Of a stretch of DNA of 64,000 bases, positions 19,756 through 29,281 are shown one piece after another; position 1 is the stretch's first letter, and each line of letters begins with the position of its first letter. A model generated the notes under the pieces. That model searched no databases, was not told where the DNA came from, and saw only the letters and a program-made list of their open reading frames with translations. The DNA is taken from contig JABUFC010000007.1 of the NCBI GenBank assembly GCA_013314715.1, forward strand, positions 1 to 64,000. The letters are read 5' to 3'. The translations under genes and the position numbers were made by a program. This DNA comes from Bacteroidales bacterium (GTDB lineage: Bacteria > Bacteroidota > Bacteroidia > Bacteroidales > GWA2-32-17).

Positions 19756-20631
19756 TTAAGCTCTTGGATGAGCTTTATTGTATATCTTTTTTAATTGTTC
19801 GAACGAATTATGAGTATATACCTGAGTGGCTGCTAAGTTGGCATGCCCTAACAACTCTTTTATAGCATTTAAATCGGCTCCATTATTTAATAGGTGTGTA
19901 GCGAATGTATGACGAAGTACATGAGGACTTTTTTTATCAACATTAGAGGCTATAGTTAAATATGAGTGTACTATTCGATAAATTAACTTTGCATATGCCG
20001 GTTCATTTTTTTCAGTTATTATTAAATAGGGCGAATTTAATTCTTTTTCATTACGTAAATATAAATAAGTTTTTAAATCATGCTCTAAAATGGCTCCAAA
20101 AGGAATTATTCTTTCTTTTCTTCTTTTTCCTAGTACTTTTATTGTTTTTTGAGAAAAATCGATATCGTTAATCTTAAGGCTAATCAGTTCACTTAATCGA
20201 ATACCGGTTGCATAAAGCAACGAGAGTACTAATTTATCGCGTTTACCAGAAAAATTGTCATCGAAGGTTAAGTGAGAAAAAAGTTCGAGCATATTTTTTT
20301 CTTCGATAAAAACAGGCAAACGTTTTTTGGTTTTGGGAAGTATTAATTTTCGGGTTGGATTTTTTGAAACTAATTTTTCGCGTTGCAAAAAATGATAAAA
20401 AGTTTTGAGTGAAGATATTTTTCTATGAATGGACGAAGCTGAAACATGATCTTCAAGTAGATTTATAACCCATGCTCTCAAATCGGATGTTTCGGCAGAA
20501 AATAAGTCTTTGTTTTGCAAAACGATAAAAGCATTACATTGTTGAAGATCGCTAATGTATGCTTTTATTGTATGACTTGAATAATTTTTTTCGAACTTTA
20601 AATAACTAGCAAAAGCATCAAAAATATTCAT
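19756..20631 (-). CDS. xerC: Tyrosine recombinase XerC
   Basis: The 291-residue site-specific recombinase probably acts at dif in chromosome dimer resolution. It has the N-terminal SAM-like core-binding domain (residues 1-90) and the catalytic domain with R145 (ATGIRLSEL), K169, H237-x-x-R240 (HVLRHTFATHLL), H263 (LLGHANLAATQ) and nucleophile Y272 (VYTH). All are present. The rpsU-xerC-hpf-tRNA-tuf context is the normal chromosomal setting in Bacteroidota, so it is not an integron or phage integrase. Confidence 0.93.
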   Translation of the reverse strand: MNIFDAFASYLKFEKNYSSHTIKAYISDLQQCNAFIVLQNKDLFSAETSDLRAWVINLLEDHVSASSIHRKISSLKTFYHFLQREKLVSKNPTRKLILPKTKKRLPVFIEEKNMLELFSHLTFDDNFSGKRDKLVLSLLYATGIRLSELISLKINDIDFSQKTIKVLGKRRKERIIPFGAILEHDLKTYLYLRNEKELNSPYLIITEKNEPAYAKLIYRIVHSYLTIASNVDKKSPHVLRHTFATHLLNNGADLNAIKELLGHANLAATQVYTHNSFEQLKKIYNKAHPRA

Positions 20632-20730
20632 CTGAACAAGGGTCTTATCTGTATTCTTAAACGCAAGAATTTTTGTTTTGTTTCAACGTTAAGATTTTTT
20701 TTGATATAACCTTAACGAACAAAATTTCAA

Positions 20731-20928
20731 TTACTTGGTTATTAACCCTTGTTGTAATTTTTGAATATAAATGGCTCTAATTATTTGCTCGCGTCGACGT
20801 ACAGATGGTTTTTTATATGCTTTACGTTCGCGTAATTCTTTCATTACGCCAGTTTTTTCAAATTTGCGTTTGTATTTTTTCAACGCTTTATCAACGCTTT
20901 CGCCTTCTTTTACGGGTACAATAATCAT
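20731..20928 (-). CDS. rpsU: 30S ribosomal protein S21
   Basis: The 65-residue basic protein MIIVPVKEGESVDKALKKYKRKFEKTGVMKELRERKAYKKPS matches bS21. It has a full consensus promoter at 20954-20984 and leads the rpsU-xerC-hpf group. In Bacteroidota S21 is one of the proteins associated with sequestration of the anti-Shine-Dalgarno (general knowledge, not seen here). Confidence 0.95.
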   Translation of the reverse strand: MIIVPVKEGESVDKALKKYKRKFEKTGVMKELRERKAYKKPSVRRREQIIRAIYIQKLQQGLITK

Positions 20929-20953
20929 ATATAACTATATTTTAATTGGGATG

Positions 20954-20984
20954 CAAAAGTACAACTTATTTATTAATTTTCAAA
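20954..20984 (-). promoter_or_regulatory. Promoter of rpsU
   Basis: On the minus strand TTTG (20981-20984), 19 bases, then TACTTTTG (20954-20961), an exact fit to TTTG-N19-TAnnTTTG, ending 26 bases before the rpsU ATG. Confidence 0.87.
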
Positions 20985-21000
20985 TTCTTTTAAAATTTTT

Positions 21001-22170
21001 TTATTCTGTTTTAAAAAACTCTTTTATAGAGTATATCACATAATCTTGTTGTTCGTTGGTTAATGTTGGAAACATGGGTAAACTTAAACATTGTTCGTAA
21101 TAATTTTCGGCTACAGGGAAATCGCCTTTTTTCCATCCTTTGCGATTATAATAAGGGAAAGTATGTATCGGGATATAATGTACCTGAGTAAAAATATTTT
21201 TAGATTTTAAAAACTCGTAAAGTTCTTTTCTTCTTTGGGTTTTTATAATAAATAAATGGTAAGCATGTTGAACATTTTCAGCAACATATGGCAATACTAT
21301 ATCACCAACTTTGCAAAGTTGCTTATTATAAATATTTGCTATTTCTCTACGTTTATTTAAGCCTTGCGAAGCTCTAGATAATTGACTTATACCCAAAGCA
21401 GCCTGAATATCGGTTAATCGATAGTTATAACCTAATTCTAGCATTTCGTAATACCATCCACCATGATTTTCGTGCATCAAATTGCTTTGTTTTGTAATTC
21501 CATGAGTACGCAATAGTAGCAGTTTTTCGTAAATATCTTTACGATTGGTTGTAATCATTCCGCCTTCGCCAGTAGCAATATGTTTAACTGGATGAAATGA
21601 AAAAATGGCCGCATCTGCATAATTTGTATTTCCACATAATTGGAGTTTTTGTTGACTATCAATAAAACCGCCTCCGGGTGCATGGCAAGCATCTTCTAAA
21701 ATCCATAGTCCATATTGATCGGCTAATTTTCTTAATCGTTCTATATCTACAGCATAACCAGCTAAATCTACAGGAATAATGCCTCGATAGGTTCCAATAG
21801 GTTTTGAAGCTAATAGTTTTTCTACTTTATTAATATCAATGGTATATGTTTTTTCGTCTATGTCGCAAAACTCAACTTCAGCTCCGGCATATAATATGCA
21901 ATTAGCGCTAGCTGCAAATGTAATAGGAGAAGTAATTACCTTATCGCCGTTGTTAACACCTAAAGCTAAAACAGCTAAATGCAATGCTGCTGTTCCATTT
22001 GCAACAGCAACGGCATATTTACTTCCTATATAATTAGCAAATGCTTTTTCGAACTCTTCTATCAATGGTCCCTGGGTTAAATAATCGCTTTTTAAAACCT
22101 TTACAACAGCTGCAATGTCTTCGTCGGTTATATGTTGCCGTCCATAAGGTATAGGCTCTTGTTTTATCAT
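21001..22170 (-). CDS. pseC: PLP-dependent aminotransferase of the DegT/DnrJ/EryC1 family, PseC-like
   Basis: Probably the UDP-4-amino-4,6-dideoxy-N-acetyl-altrosamine transaminase, second step of pseudaminic acid synthesis. The 389-residue chain has the family N-terminus PIPYGRQHITDEDIAAV, the PLP-binding GTAALHLAVLAL and DACHAPGG, and the catalytic Lys in FSFHPVKHIATGEGG, where HPVKHIATGEGG is typical of PseC. It lies 84 bases after pseB. The later enzymes PseH, PseG, PseI and PseF are not in this window, so another 4-amino sugar product cannot be excluded. Confidence 0.88.
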   Translation of the reverse strand: MIKQEPIPYGRQHITDEDIAAVVKVLKSDYLTQGPLIEEFEKAFANYIGSKYAVAVANGTAALHLAVLALGVNNGDKVITSPITFAASANCILYAGAEVEFCDIDEKTYTIDINKVEKLLASKPIGTYRGIIPVDLAGYAVDIERLRKLADQYGLWILEDACHAPGGGFIDSQQKLQLCGNTNYADAAIFSFHPVKHIATGEGGMITTNRKDIYEKLLLLRTHGITKQSNLMHENHGGWYYEMLELGYNYRLTDIQAALGISQLSRASQGLNKRREIANIYNKQLCKVGDIVLPYVAENVQHAYHLFIIKTQRRKELYEFLKSKNIFTQVHYIPIHTFPYYNRKGWKKGDFPVAENYYEQCLSLPMFPTLTNEQQDYVIYSIKEFFKTE

Positions 22171-22254
22171 AATAAATTCATTATTTCAAGGGGATGATGA
22201 TATTTAAAAAGTTTTTTAATTTATTTTTTGTTGATAAACTTGGAGATTTCACAT

Positions 22255-23286
22255 TTAAAATGAAAAATTAGGATCTACATGTTGTTTTATTAATTGTCTA
22301 ATTTGTTCTACCGAAAGCCAATCTTTATTAGTGCCACTATTATATTTGAATCCTTTAGGCACTCTTACCGCTTTATGTTTTTCTAAATATATTTGTAATT
22401 CGTGCTCTGGTAGAACCGGAAGTATAATATAATATTGACCTGCATCAATGGTACTATAACTGTCGTGTTCAGTAATCATTTCTTCGTGAATTTTTTCTCC
22501 GGGACGAATACCTACTATACGTTTTTCGATACCAGGTGCTATCGCTTCAGCAACATCTAAAATACGATAAGAAGGAATTTTGGGTACAAATATTTCGCCT
22601 CCAATAGCTCTTTCTAATGCTATTAAAACCAGATTAACCCCTTCTTCGAGTGTTATGTTAAAACGAGTCATTTCGGGATGGGTTATGGGCAAATATCCGT
22701 TTTTCTTAAAGTCGATAAAAAATGGTATTACCGATCCTCTACTACCCATAACATTTCCATAGCGAACTACTGAAAAACGAATATCGCGTTTGCCTTTTAT
22801 ATTATTAGCAGAAATAAATAGTTTATCGCTACATAATTTAGTTGCTCCATATAAATTGATTGGCGACGCTGCTTTATCGGTTGAAAGTGCTACTATATGT
22901 TTAACACCGCTATCGAGTGCTGCATTAACAACATTCTCTGCCCCCATGATGTTGGTTTTAATAAATTCCATAGGGTTATATTCTGCGGCTGGTACTTGTT
23001 TTAATGCTGCAGCGTGTACAATAATTTCGATACCTTCGCAAGCTCGTTTAAATCGTTCAGGATCACGAATATCGCCTATAAAATACCTGATACCATTGTA
23101 TTTTGATTTTGGAAATTGTTGCGACATTTCAAATTGCTTAAGTTCATCGCGTGAAAAAACCACTAATCGTTTAATGTCTGGCCAACGTTCTAAAACTGTT
23201 TGGACAAATTTTTTACCAAAAGATCCGGTTCCTCCAGTTACTAATATGGTTTTACCGTTTAAATCGAGCGAAGTTGGTTGTATCAT
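22255..23286 (-). CDS. pseB: UDP-N-acetylglucosamine 4,6-dehydratase (inverting), PseB-like
   Basis: First step of pseudaminic acid synthesis, with C5 inversion. The 343-residue SDR enzyme has the NAD-binding motif TGGTGSFGKKF near residue 17 and the catalytic set in STDKAASPINLYGATK, where Asp-Lys is followed eight residues later by Tyr, the spacing of D132/K133/Y141 in characterised PseB. FSVVRYGNVMGSRGSVIPFF and ITHPEMTRFNITLEEGV are also characteristic. Its start overlaps the end of the upstream transferase gene by four bases. Confidence 0.9.
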   Translation of the reverse strand: MIQPTSLDLNGKTILVTGGTGSFGKKFVQTVLERWPDIKRLVVFSRDELKQFEMSQQFPKSKYNGIRYFIGDIRDPERFKRACEGIEIIVHAAALKQVPAAEYNPMEFIKTNIMGAENVVNAALDSGVKHIVALSTDKAASPINLYGATKLCSDKLFISANNIKGKRDIRFSVVRYGNVMGSRGSVIPFFIDFKKNGYLPITHPEMTRFNITLEEGVNLVLIALERAIGGEIFVPKIPSYRILDVAEAIAPGIEKRIVGIRPGEKIHEEMITEHDSYSTIDAGQYYIILPVLPEHELQIYLEKHKAVRVPKGFKYNSGTNKDWLSVEQIRQLIKQHVDPNFSF

Positions 23287-24155
23287 AATGATTCTATTTT
23301 ATAACGTTTAAAAGCATCTATATATGAGTTTGGTGTTGCATTATATATAGATACATTTTTTGATTGAGCATATTTTTCAATATCAAAATATCCTTTAAAA
23401 GCATGGACAAATTTAATTAAAACTTCGTGTAATTTGCGCGTACCTCTAAATTTGTTCATTGGTAAAGGTTTGGAAGTATCTTCATCATAAAAATGTTTTT
23501 GATTAACTAAAACCTGATTTTGATCATCAACCGATATTTCTTTTAACCATGAATGGTCGGCACCCCAGATATAAATATTTTTATATCCCTTTTTAATGGC
23601 TAACATAAGCGATGGTATAAGTACATTATGAGGTCGAGGCATACCCCATTGCCAATCGAAAACTTTTTTGCAAAACCAAAAATAACCATCAATGGGTGTA
23701 GGATTGTAATAAGTAATTTGAATGTTTTGATTATTTTTTAATGGTTCTTGCCATTGTTTATATTTTCGAGCTTCAAAAGGAATAAATAAGGTTAATTGCC
23801 AATCGGTTTTTTGTGCAATGTTCTTGAAAAGCTCTTTGCTCAACTTTAAATAATTGGGCATGGCATCGCTCCTCCAAAGTTCGGGTGCAGATATAACATG
23901 ATACGAAGGTTTGAATGTTTGATAATAATTTGTATTAGGAAAAAAATTGACACATACCAATGCTTTATTTTTTATAAATGATGGGTATTTTTCTATTAAA
24001 AAATTTAAAGAAGGCCCATTGGCTAAAATAAGACAATCTTGATGATCGTTTTGTTTTTGTATTTTAACACGATAATGGGTCAAAAAAAGCAAACGAATAA
24101 TTGAAATAAATGTTTGTATTATTTTTTCAATATGATAGCTTATTTTTTCAAGCAT
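23283..24155 (-). CDS. Putative glycosyltransferase-like protein of the DUF115/GT42-like type
   Basis: The 290-residue protein contains LILANGPSLNFLI near residue 43, KGYKNIYIWGADHSWL near the middle and KNVSIYNATPNSYIDAF near the end. These resemble, in order, the NGPSL, GYKEIYLxGxDF and C-terminal CPNS segments of GT42 sialyltransferases and the DUF115/MptE-like proteins. An amphipathic N-terminal helix (IIQTFISIIRLLFLTHY) could contact the membrane. It overlaps glyS by eight bases and pseB by four, so all are probably translated together. A role in transferring a nonulosonic or related sugar is inferred from this context and is not proved. Confidence 0.65.
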   Translation of the reverse strand: MLEKISYHIEKIIQTFISIIRLLFLTHYRVKIQKQNDHQDCLILANGPSLNFLIEKYPSFIKNKALVCVNFFPNTNYYQTFKPSYHVISAPELWRSDAMPNYLKLSKELFKNIAQKTDWQLTLFIPFEARKYKQWQEPLKNNQNIQITYYNPTPIDGYFWFCKKVFDWQWGMPRPHNVLIPSLMLAIKKGYKNIYIWGADHSWLKEISVDDQNQVLVNQKHFYDEDTSKPLPMNKFRGTRKLHEVLIKFVHAFKGYFDIEKYAQSKNVSIYNATPNSYIDAFKRYKIESL

Positions 24156-25698
24156 TTTGAATCAACTTATTCAATACGGGTTGTATAGTAATGTAATCTT
24201 GTAAATATGTTAAAAGTTTATCGATCGATACTTCATCTTGTTTCATACTATCGCGATGTCGTACTGTTACAACATTATTGCTAACAGTATTTTGATCGAT
24301 GGTAACACAAAGTGGAGTACCAATAGCATCTTGGCGACGATAGCGACGTCCGATGGTATCTTTTTCGTCGTATTGACAATAAAAATGGGGTTGAAGCATA
24401 CGCAATATTTCGCGTGCTTTTTCGGGCATTCCATCACGCTTTACTAATGGCAAAACAGCAATCTTAATAGGAGCAAGTATATAAGGTATTCGTAAAACTA
24501 AACGTTCGGTGCCATCTTCGAGTTTTTCGGGTTTGTATGCATAGCTCAAAATAGCTAAAAACATGCGGTCTAAACCAATTGATGTTTCAATTACATAAGG
24601 AACATAACTTTCGTTTGTTTCAGGGTCGAAATATTGCAATTTTTTACCGCTATATTTTTGGTGAGCGCCTAAATCGAAATCGGTACGTGAATGAATACCT
24701 TCAAGTTCTTTAAAACCAAAAGGAAATTTAAATTCAATATCGGTAGCGGCATTGGCATAGTGAGCTAATTTCTCGTGATCGTGATAACGATAATTATCTT
24801 CTTCAATACCAAGAGCCAAATGCCAATTTAAGCGTTGTTTTTTCCAATATTTAAACCATTCGAGTTCCTCACCGGGCTTAACAAAAAATTGCATTTCCAT
24901 TTGCTCGAACTCACGCATGCGGAAAATAAATTGCCTTGCAACAATTTCATTCCTAAATGCCTTACCTGTTTGAGCAATACCAAAAGGTATTTTCATGCGA
25001 CCCGTTTTGTATACATTTAAAAAATTAACAAAAATACCTTGAGCCGTCTCGGGACGCAAATAAATAACATCAGCATCAGTACTAACCGATCCCATTTGTG
25101 TTGAAAACATCAGATTGAACTGACGCACTTCGGTCCAATTGCATGTACCCGAAATTGGGCATACTATTTTTTCTTCTTCAATGATCGCTTTTATGTCGGC
25201 TAAATTGCTGTCATTTAATGCCTTATTGAAACGTTGATAAATGGTATCGTATTTATTTTTATATTCAATTACGCGTGGATTGGTTTGTATAAATAAATCC
25301 TTATTAAAACTTTCGCCAAAACGTTTAGCTGCTTTTTCAACCTCTTTATCAATTTTATCTTGAATTTTTTGTAAATAATCTTCGATAAGTTGGTCGGCAC
25401 GGTATCGTTTTTTTGAATCTTTATTATCAATAAGTGGATCGTTAAATGCGTCGACGTGTCCGGAAGCCTTCCATACGGTAGGATGCATAAAAATAGCAGA
25501 ATCGATACCCACAATATTTTCGTGTAGCTGTACCATACTGCGCCACCAATAATCGCGAATATTGTTTTTTAGTAATGCTCCTAATTGTCCATAATCGTAA
25601 ACAGCGGCTAATCCGTCGTAAATTTCACTTGACGGAAAAATAAACCCGTATTCTTTAGCGTGACTAATAAGATTTTTAAATAATTCTTCCTGATTCAT
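24148..25698 (-). CDS. glyS: Glycyl-tRNA synthetase (alpha2, single-chain type)
   Basis: Charges tRNA-Gly. The 516-residue class II enzyme is the dimeric eukaryote/archaeal-like form, not the alpha2-beta2 form. Motifs visible: SGHVDAFNDPLIDNKDSKKRYRAD, LRPETAQGIFVNFLNV, GIAQTGKAFRNEI (motif 2 region), GIHSRTDFDLGAHQ, ETSIGLDRMFLAIL (motif 3), and the anticodon-binding domain from LAPIKIAVLPLVK onward. It starts seven bases after pheS. Confidence 0.95.
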   Translation of the reverse strand: MNQEELFKNLISHAKEYGFIFPSSEIYDGLAAVYDYGQLGALLKNNIRDYWWRSMVQLHENIVGIDSAIFMHPTVWKASGHVDAFNDPLIDNKDSKKRYRADQLIEDYLQKIQDKIDKEVEKAAKRFGESFNKDLFIQTNPRVIEYKNKYDTIYQRFNKALNDSNLADIKAIIEEEKIVCPISGTCNWTEVRQFNLMFSTQMGSVSTDADVIYLRPETAQGIFVNFLNVYKTGRMKIPFGIAQTGKAFRNEIVARQFIFRMREFEQMEMQFFVKPGEELEWFKYWKKQRLNWHLALGIEEDNYRYHDHEKLAHYANAATDIEFKFPFGFKELEGIHSRTDFDLGAHQKYSGKKLQYFDPETNESYVPYVIETSIGLDRMFLAILSYAYKPEKLEDGTERLVLRIPYILAPIKIAVLPLVKRDGMPEKAREILRMLQPHFYCQYDEKDTIGRRYRRQDAIGTPLCVTIDQNTVSNNVVTVRHRDSMKQDEVSIDKLLTYLQDYITIQPVLNKLIQNA

Positions 25699-25705
25699 AA
25701 TGGTT

Positions 25706-26725
25706 TTAAATTGCTGACGTAAATTGATTCAAAAAACGCATATCGTTTTCAGAAAACATGCGTAAATCTTTAACTCTATATTTAAGATTGGTGATACGTT
25801 CAATTCCCATTCCAAATGCAAAGCCACTGTATTCTTTACTTGAAATGCCACAATTTTCGAGTACATTGGGATCGACCATACCACAGCCTAATATTTCGAC
25901 CCAGCCTGTATATTTACAAAAAGCACATCCTTTTCCTCCGCACAAATTGCAAGAAATGTCCATCTCGGCCGAAGGTTCTGTAAATGGGAAGTAAGACGGA
26001 CGTAAACGTATTTTTGTTTCAGCTCCAAACATTTCGCGTGCAAAATATAAGAGAGTTTGTTTTAAATCGGCAAACGACACTTTTTTATCAATATATAACC
26101 CTTCGACCTGATGAAAAAAGCAATGAGCACGTGCAGAGATTGCCTCATTGCGATACACCCTTCCTGGCATAATAATACGTATAGGTGGTTGTTGCTTTTC
26201 CATGACTCGAATTTGCACCGACGACGTATGAGTGCGCAATAATATATCGGGATTTTTGCGAATAAAAAAAGTATCTTGCATATCGCGAGCAGGATGTTCG
26301 TGTGGAAAATTCAATGCTGTAAATACATGCCAGTCATCTTCTATTTCAGGACCTTCGGAGACAATAAACCCCATTCGTTCGAAAATGTTTATAATTTCGT
26401 TGCGAACTATGCTAATGGGATGACGACTACCCAAATGTATGGGGTCAGGTGGACAGGTTAAATCAATTTGATATGGATTGTCGGTTGTTGAAATAAATTG
26501 AGCTTTTAGGCTTTCGAATTTTTGATTCACTTCTTGCTTGAGTATGTTTAATATTTGTCCAACTTCTTTTTTTTCTTCTTTGGGTAGTTCTTTAAAACGA
26601 TCGAACAATACATTTAAGTGTCCTTTTTTAGACAAAAATTCTGAACGAAATTGTTCTAATTCTTCGGCCGATTGTATATTCAAGTTGCGTACCTTGGTTA
26701 ATAAGTCTTCAATAAAATGTTTCAT
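25706..26725 (-). CDS. pheS: Phenylalanyl-tRNA synthetase alpha subunit
   Basis: Catalytic alpha subunit of the (alpha-beta)2 enzyme. The 339 residues comprise the N-terminal coiled coil (to about residue 85), the [19 protein letters not shown] motif 1 region, [35 protein letters not shown] (motif 2) and [11 protein letters not shown] (motif 3). The zinc-like cysteines [12 protein letters not shown] are present, as in many bacterial PheS. pheT is not adjacent, so the two subunits are encoded apart. Confidence 0.95.
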   Translation of the reverse strand: MKHFIEDLLTKVRNLNIQSAEELEQFRSEFLSKKGHLNVLFDRFKELPKEEKKEVGQILNILKQEVNQKFESLKAQFISTTDNPYQIDLTCPPDPIHLGSRHPISIVRNEIINIFERMGFIVSEGPEIEDDWHVFTALNFPHEHPARDMQDTFFIRKNPDILLRTHTSSVQIRVMEKQQPPIRIIMPGRVYRNEAISARAHCFFHQVEGLYIDKKVSFADLKQTLLYFAREMFGAETKIRLRPSYFPFTEPSAEMDISCNLCGGKGCAFCKYTGWVEILGCGMVDPNVLENCGISSKEYSGFAFGMGIERITNLKYRVKDLRMFSENDMRFLNQFTSAI

Positions 26726-26806
26726 GTGTAATTATTTTTTAATTTTTACAATCAAGGTTTCGACAATATGGCGAGATACATTTGTTCTCATAGCTAATAA
26801 ATAACT

Positions 26807-27631
26807 TTATTTTTCTTCTAAATAAATAAACATGCGAATATCTTTCAAAGGACGATCGTTTTTATCTCGACTTACAGAAGCGATACTATCGACTACATTC
26901 ATACCTTCGATAACTTCGCCGAATACAGTATAAGATCCATCTAAATGAGGAGCCCCTCCAATAGTAGTATATATTTTTCGTTGTTCGGGAGAGAATTTAA
27001 ATCGTCCTACTTTATCCAATTCTTTTTCGGCTAGTGCATTGGTTTCTTTTAAAAAATCTTGAACCGCATTTTTGTTTCCCGATTTTACCATTGAATCGAG
27101 TTTTGTTTTTAACCAAGCGTATTCGGGGGTATTCATCATTTGTCCAAGTAGTTGATTTTTTTTGTTTTGATTGATACGTTGCTCTAACATATTAAGCTCA
27201 TCGTTAGAAAATACCTTACCTTGAACAATATAAAACTGCGAACCCGATGAGGCTTTGGTAGGGTTAACCTGATCGCTCTCGCGTGCAGCAGCTAATGCAC
27301 CACGTTTATGATATAAAGTAGAAACAAACTCTGCAGGAATAGTATATGAAGGTCCACCATTACCCAGTATCTGTCCTGGTTGTGCATTTTTTGAATCGGG
27401 GTCTCCGCCTTGAATCATAAATTGGTTTATTACGCGATGAAAAAGAAGACTATCGTAGTAATGCTCTTTTATTAATTTTAAAAAATTATCGCGATGCTTA
27501 GGCGTTTCGTTATATAATTTAATTTTAATATTTCCATACGAAGTCTTAATTATTACAATAGGCTCCTTAGGAATACTGGTAAAACCCATTGAAACCCATA
27601 TTGCTAATAAAAAAAGAATATTTTTATACAT
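26807..27631 (-). CDS. Exported cyclophilin-type peptidyl-prolyl isomerase
   Basis: Catalyses cis-trans isomerisation of proline bonds, probably in the periplasm. The start at 27631 gives 274 residues with a signal peptide (ILFLLAIWVSMGFTS). Core motifs are FHRVINQFMIQGGDP, SGSQFYIVQG and DGSYTVFGEVIEGMNVVDSIA. An insertion of about 80 residues (VFSNDELNMLEQRINQ... to SPEQRKIY) splits the domain after the QFYIVQG strand; such an insertion is known in Bacteroidota homologues. A TAATTTTG box is at 27644-27651. Confidence 0.9.
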   Translation of the reverse strand: MYKNILFLLAIWVSMGFTSIPKEPIVIIKTSYGNIKIKLYNETPKHRDNFLKLIKEHYYDSLLFHRVINQFMIQGGDPDSKNAQPGQILGNGGPSYTIPAEFVSTLYHKRGALAAARESDQVNPTKASSGSQFYIVQGKVFSNDELNMLEQRINQNKKNQLLGQMMNTPEYAWLKTKLDSMVKSGNKNAVQDFLKETNALAEKELDKVGRFKFSPEQRKIYTTIGGAPHLDGSYTVFGEVIEGMNVVDSIASVSRDKNDRPLKDIRMFIYLEEK

Positions 27632-27704
27632 ATTTTTTTTTGGCAAAATTACACGTTTATTTTCAACTTTAAAAATGGTATATTTGATTATCTCTTTAAA
27701 TAAA

Positions 27705-28766
27705 CTAAAATGTAAGCTTACAAAAAGATATACTGTCGAATAAAATGGTGCCTTGCTTATCTTTAAAAGTCAATTGTTCAAGTCGAGCGAAGCAGGTATG
27801 ATCTACAATATAAATACTTAATAAACCATTTAAAGCTGGGAATACTTGATCGCAATCGTCTAAAAGGGTTACTATTTCGTCGAGCGATTCAATATTTATT
27901 TTATGATTGATTAAATACACATCGCTTTTAGAAGCCAAATTGGTTGCATAAAATTGTTCTTTTTTAGAGTCTGCCAAATAATGTTTTATATATACATATT
28001 GTTTTATTCCAACCTGTTTTAAAAGATAAAGGGTATCGTTTTGAAAGAATACTTTTTCATTTGTTACAAATACTTGTTGATTGCATTGTTCTATTAAAGA
28101 CAATGCTTTTTGCTCGATAAGCAATTCGTGAATGCTTTTTTGAGGTTGTTTTATTAACGTATCATTTTTTATACTGGTTTCTGTGTATTTATAAGATTTA
28201 CGCTTCATTTTTTTTCGAAATTTAATAGCCGAATGCAATGCATATAGATTTATTCCAAGCCCCATATTGGGTGATATGTTCCATTGTGTTTCATATTCGG
28301 GATGATGTTTTTTGTCCAAAATAAAGATACCCGGATCGAGCGTTAAACCAATATCTACGTTTAATATTTCTTCACGAATTTCAACCCCAATCATACCACA
28401 AAAGCCATAAACAATAGGGTTATATTTTGACTCGCCTATACTTGGTAAATAATAGTTATTTAACCAACCAAAATAAATTCCGGTGTATGCTTGCCAATTA
28501 CCGCTTTTGCGATAATAATAATAACGACTATATATGCCATAATTGAAAGAAGGCTGTATAGTATGTTCGTAAATATATTGTTCGCTCTGATAGCCTGCAT
28601 TTAACGAAAAGCCTAAATGCTTAATGCGATATTCTAAAGCGATACCCCTACCACCCCACAAAACACCCTGACCAATTTTAGCATTAACATATTTTTTATC
28701 GGTTAGCTGGGCTTGTAGCTGAATAAATACAAATATTAATGTTGCAACTAACCAGCATTTTATCAT
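27705..28766 (-). CDS. Outer-membrane barrel-like protein with a soluble C-terminal part
   Basis: Not assigned to a known family. The 353-residue product has a signal peptide ending at LQAQ. Residues ~20-185 alternate hydrophobic and aromatic residues (GVLWGGRGIALEYRIKHLGFSLNAGYQ, YGIYSRYYYYRKSGNWQAYTGIYFGWL), as in a small beta-barrel. The rest is a soluble beta-rich domain with repeated phrases such as VFFQNDTLYLLKQ. The ATG overlaps the end of the sensor-kinase C-terminal ORF by four bases, suggesting that it is made together with that kinase. Confidence 0.75.
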   Translation of the reverse strand: MIKCWLVATLIFVFIQLQAQLTDKKYVNAKIGQGVLWGGRGIALEYRIKHLGFSLNAGYQSEQYIYEHTIQPSFNYGIYSRYYYYRKSGNWQAYTGIYFGWLNNYYLPSIGESKYNPIVYGFCGMIGVEIREEILNVDIGLTLDPGIFILDKKHHPEYETQWNISPNMGLGINLYALHSAIKFRKKMKRKSYKYTETSIKNDTLIKQPQKSIHELLIEQKALSLIEQCNQQVFVTNEKVFFQNDTLYLLKQVGIKQYVYIKHYLADSKKEQFYATNLASKSDVYLINHKINIESLDEIVTLLDDCDQVFPALNGLLSIYIVDHTCFARLEQLTFKDKQGTILFDSISFCKLTF

Positions 28767-29281
28767 TGTATGGGTATTTCAATTTTAAACATACATCCTT
28801 TTTCTAAATGTTGAAAGTCAATGATTCCACCCAGCATTTTTATGCGGTTGTAAATCAAATGTAATCCTTGACCTTTAGAATTATTCGATAAAATATGGTT
28901 ATAGTAATCGAAGCCTATGCCATCGTCTTGATATGTAATAAAAATTGCTTTTTCGACTTGAAAAATTTTTAATTCAATGTTTTGGGCTTGGCTATGCTTG
29001 TATCCATTATGTATCAATTCGGTAACAGTTCTATAAATAATATCTTCTATAACCGACTCAAATCGTGGCTGTTGAGTTTGAAAAGAAAAATTTAATTTTA
29101 TTTCTTCTATTTTTGAAAGCTTTTGCAAATAAAGCATAATGGCTTTTTCGAGTCCAAAATTACTTAACACCTGACTCATAAGTTCAGATGACACATGGCG
29201 CAACATCTGAATTCCATCATCGAGCATTTGCATGGCTTCGTTGTAAAGATTTTTCCGTTCTTCTACTTTTTTTTGATTCAT
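28763..29281 (-). CDS. Histidine kinase C-terminal part (HATPase), separated from its N-terminal part by a frameshift
   Basis: The 172 residues begin MNQKKVEERKNLYNEAM, which continues the HisKA_3 helix of the ORF at 29217-30194 in another frame. The rest is a HATPase_c domain: an N-box HNGYKHSQAQNIELKIF, DDGIGFDYYNH, and the G-box GQGLHLIYNRIKMLGG. The two frames meet in a run of eight A (minus strand, 29267-29274); losing one A would restore a single kinase. Alone this fragment has no phosphoacceptor His and no input domain. Confidence 0.8.
   Translation of the reverse strand: MNQKKVEERKNLYNEAMQMLDDGIQMLRHVSSELMSQVLSNFGLEKAIMLYLQKLSKIEEIKLNFSFQTQQPRFESVIEDIIYRTVTELIHNGYKHSQAQNIELKIFQVEKAIFITYQDDGIGFDYYNHILSNNSKGQGLHLIYNRIKMLGGIIDFQHLEKGCMFKIEIPIQ

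Noticed and set aside
19756-20631. XerC as a mobile-element or integron integrase
   Set aside because: It lies in the conserved rpsU-xerC-hpf setting, there are no attC-like repeats, and no cargo genes are near.
20686-20717. CGTTAAG inverted pair between rpsU and xerC as a terminator
   Set aside because: The 7-bp stem has an 18-base loop and no T-tract in the right place; it is too weak.
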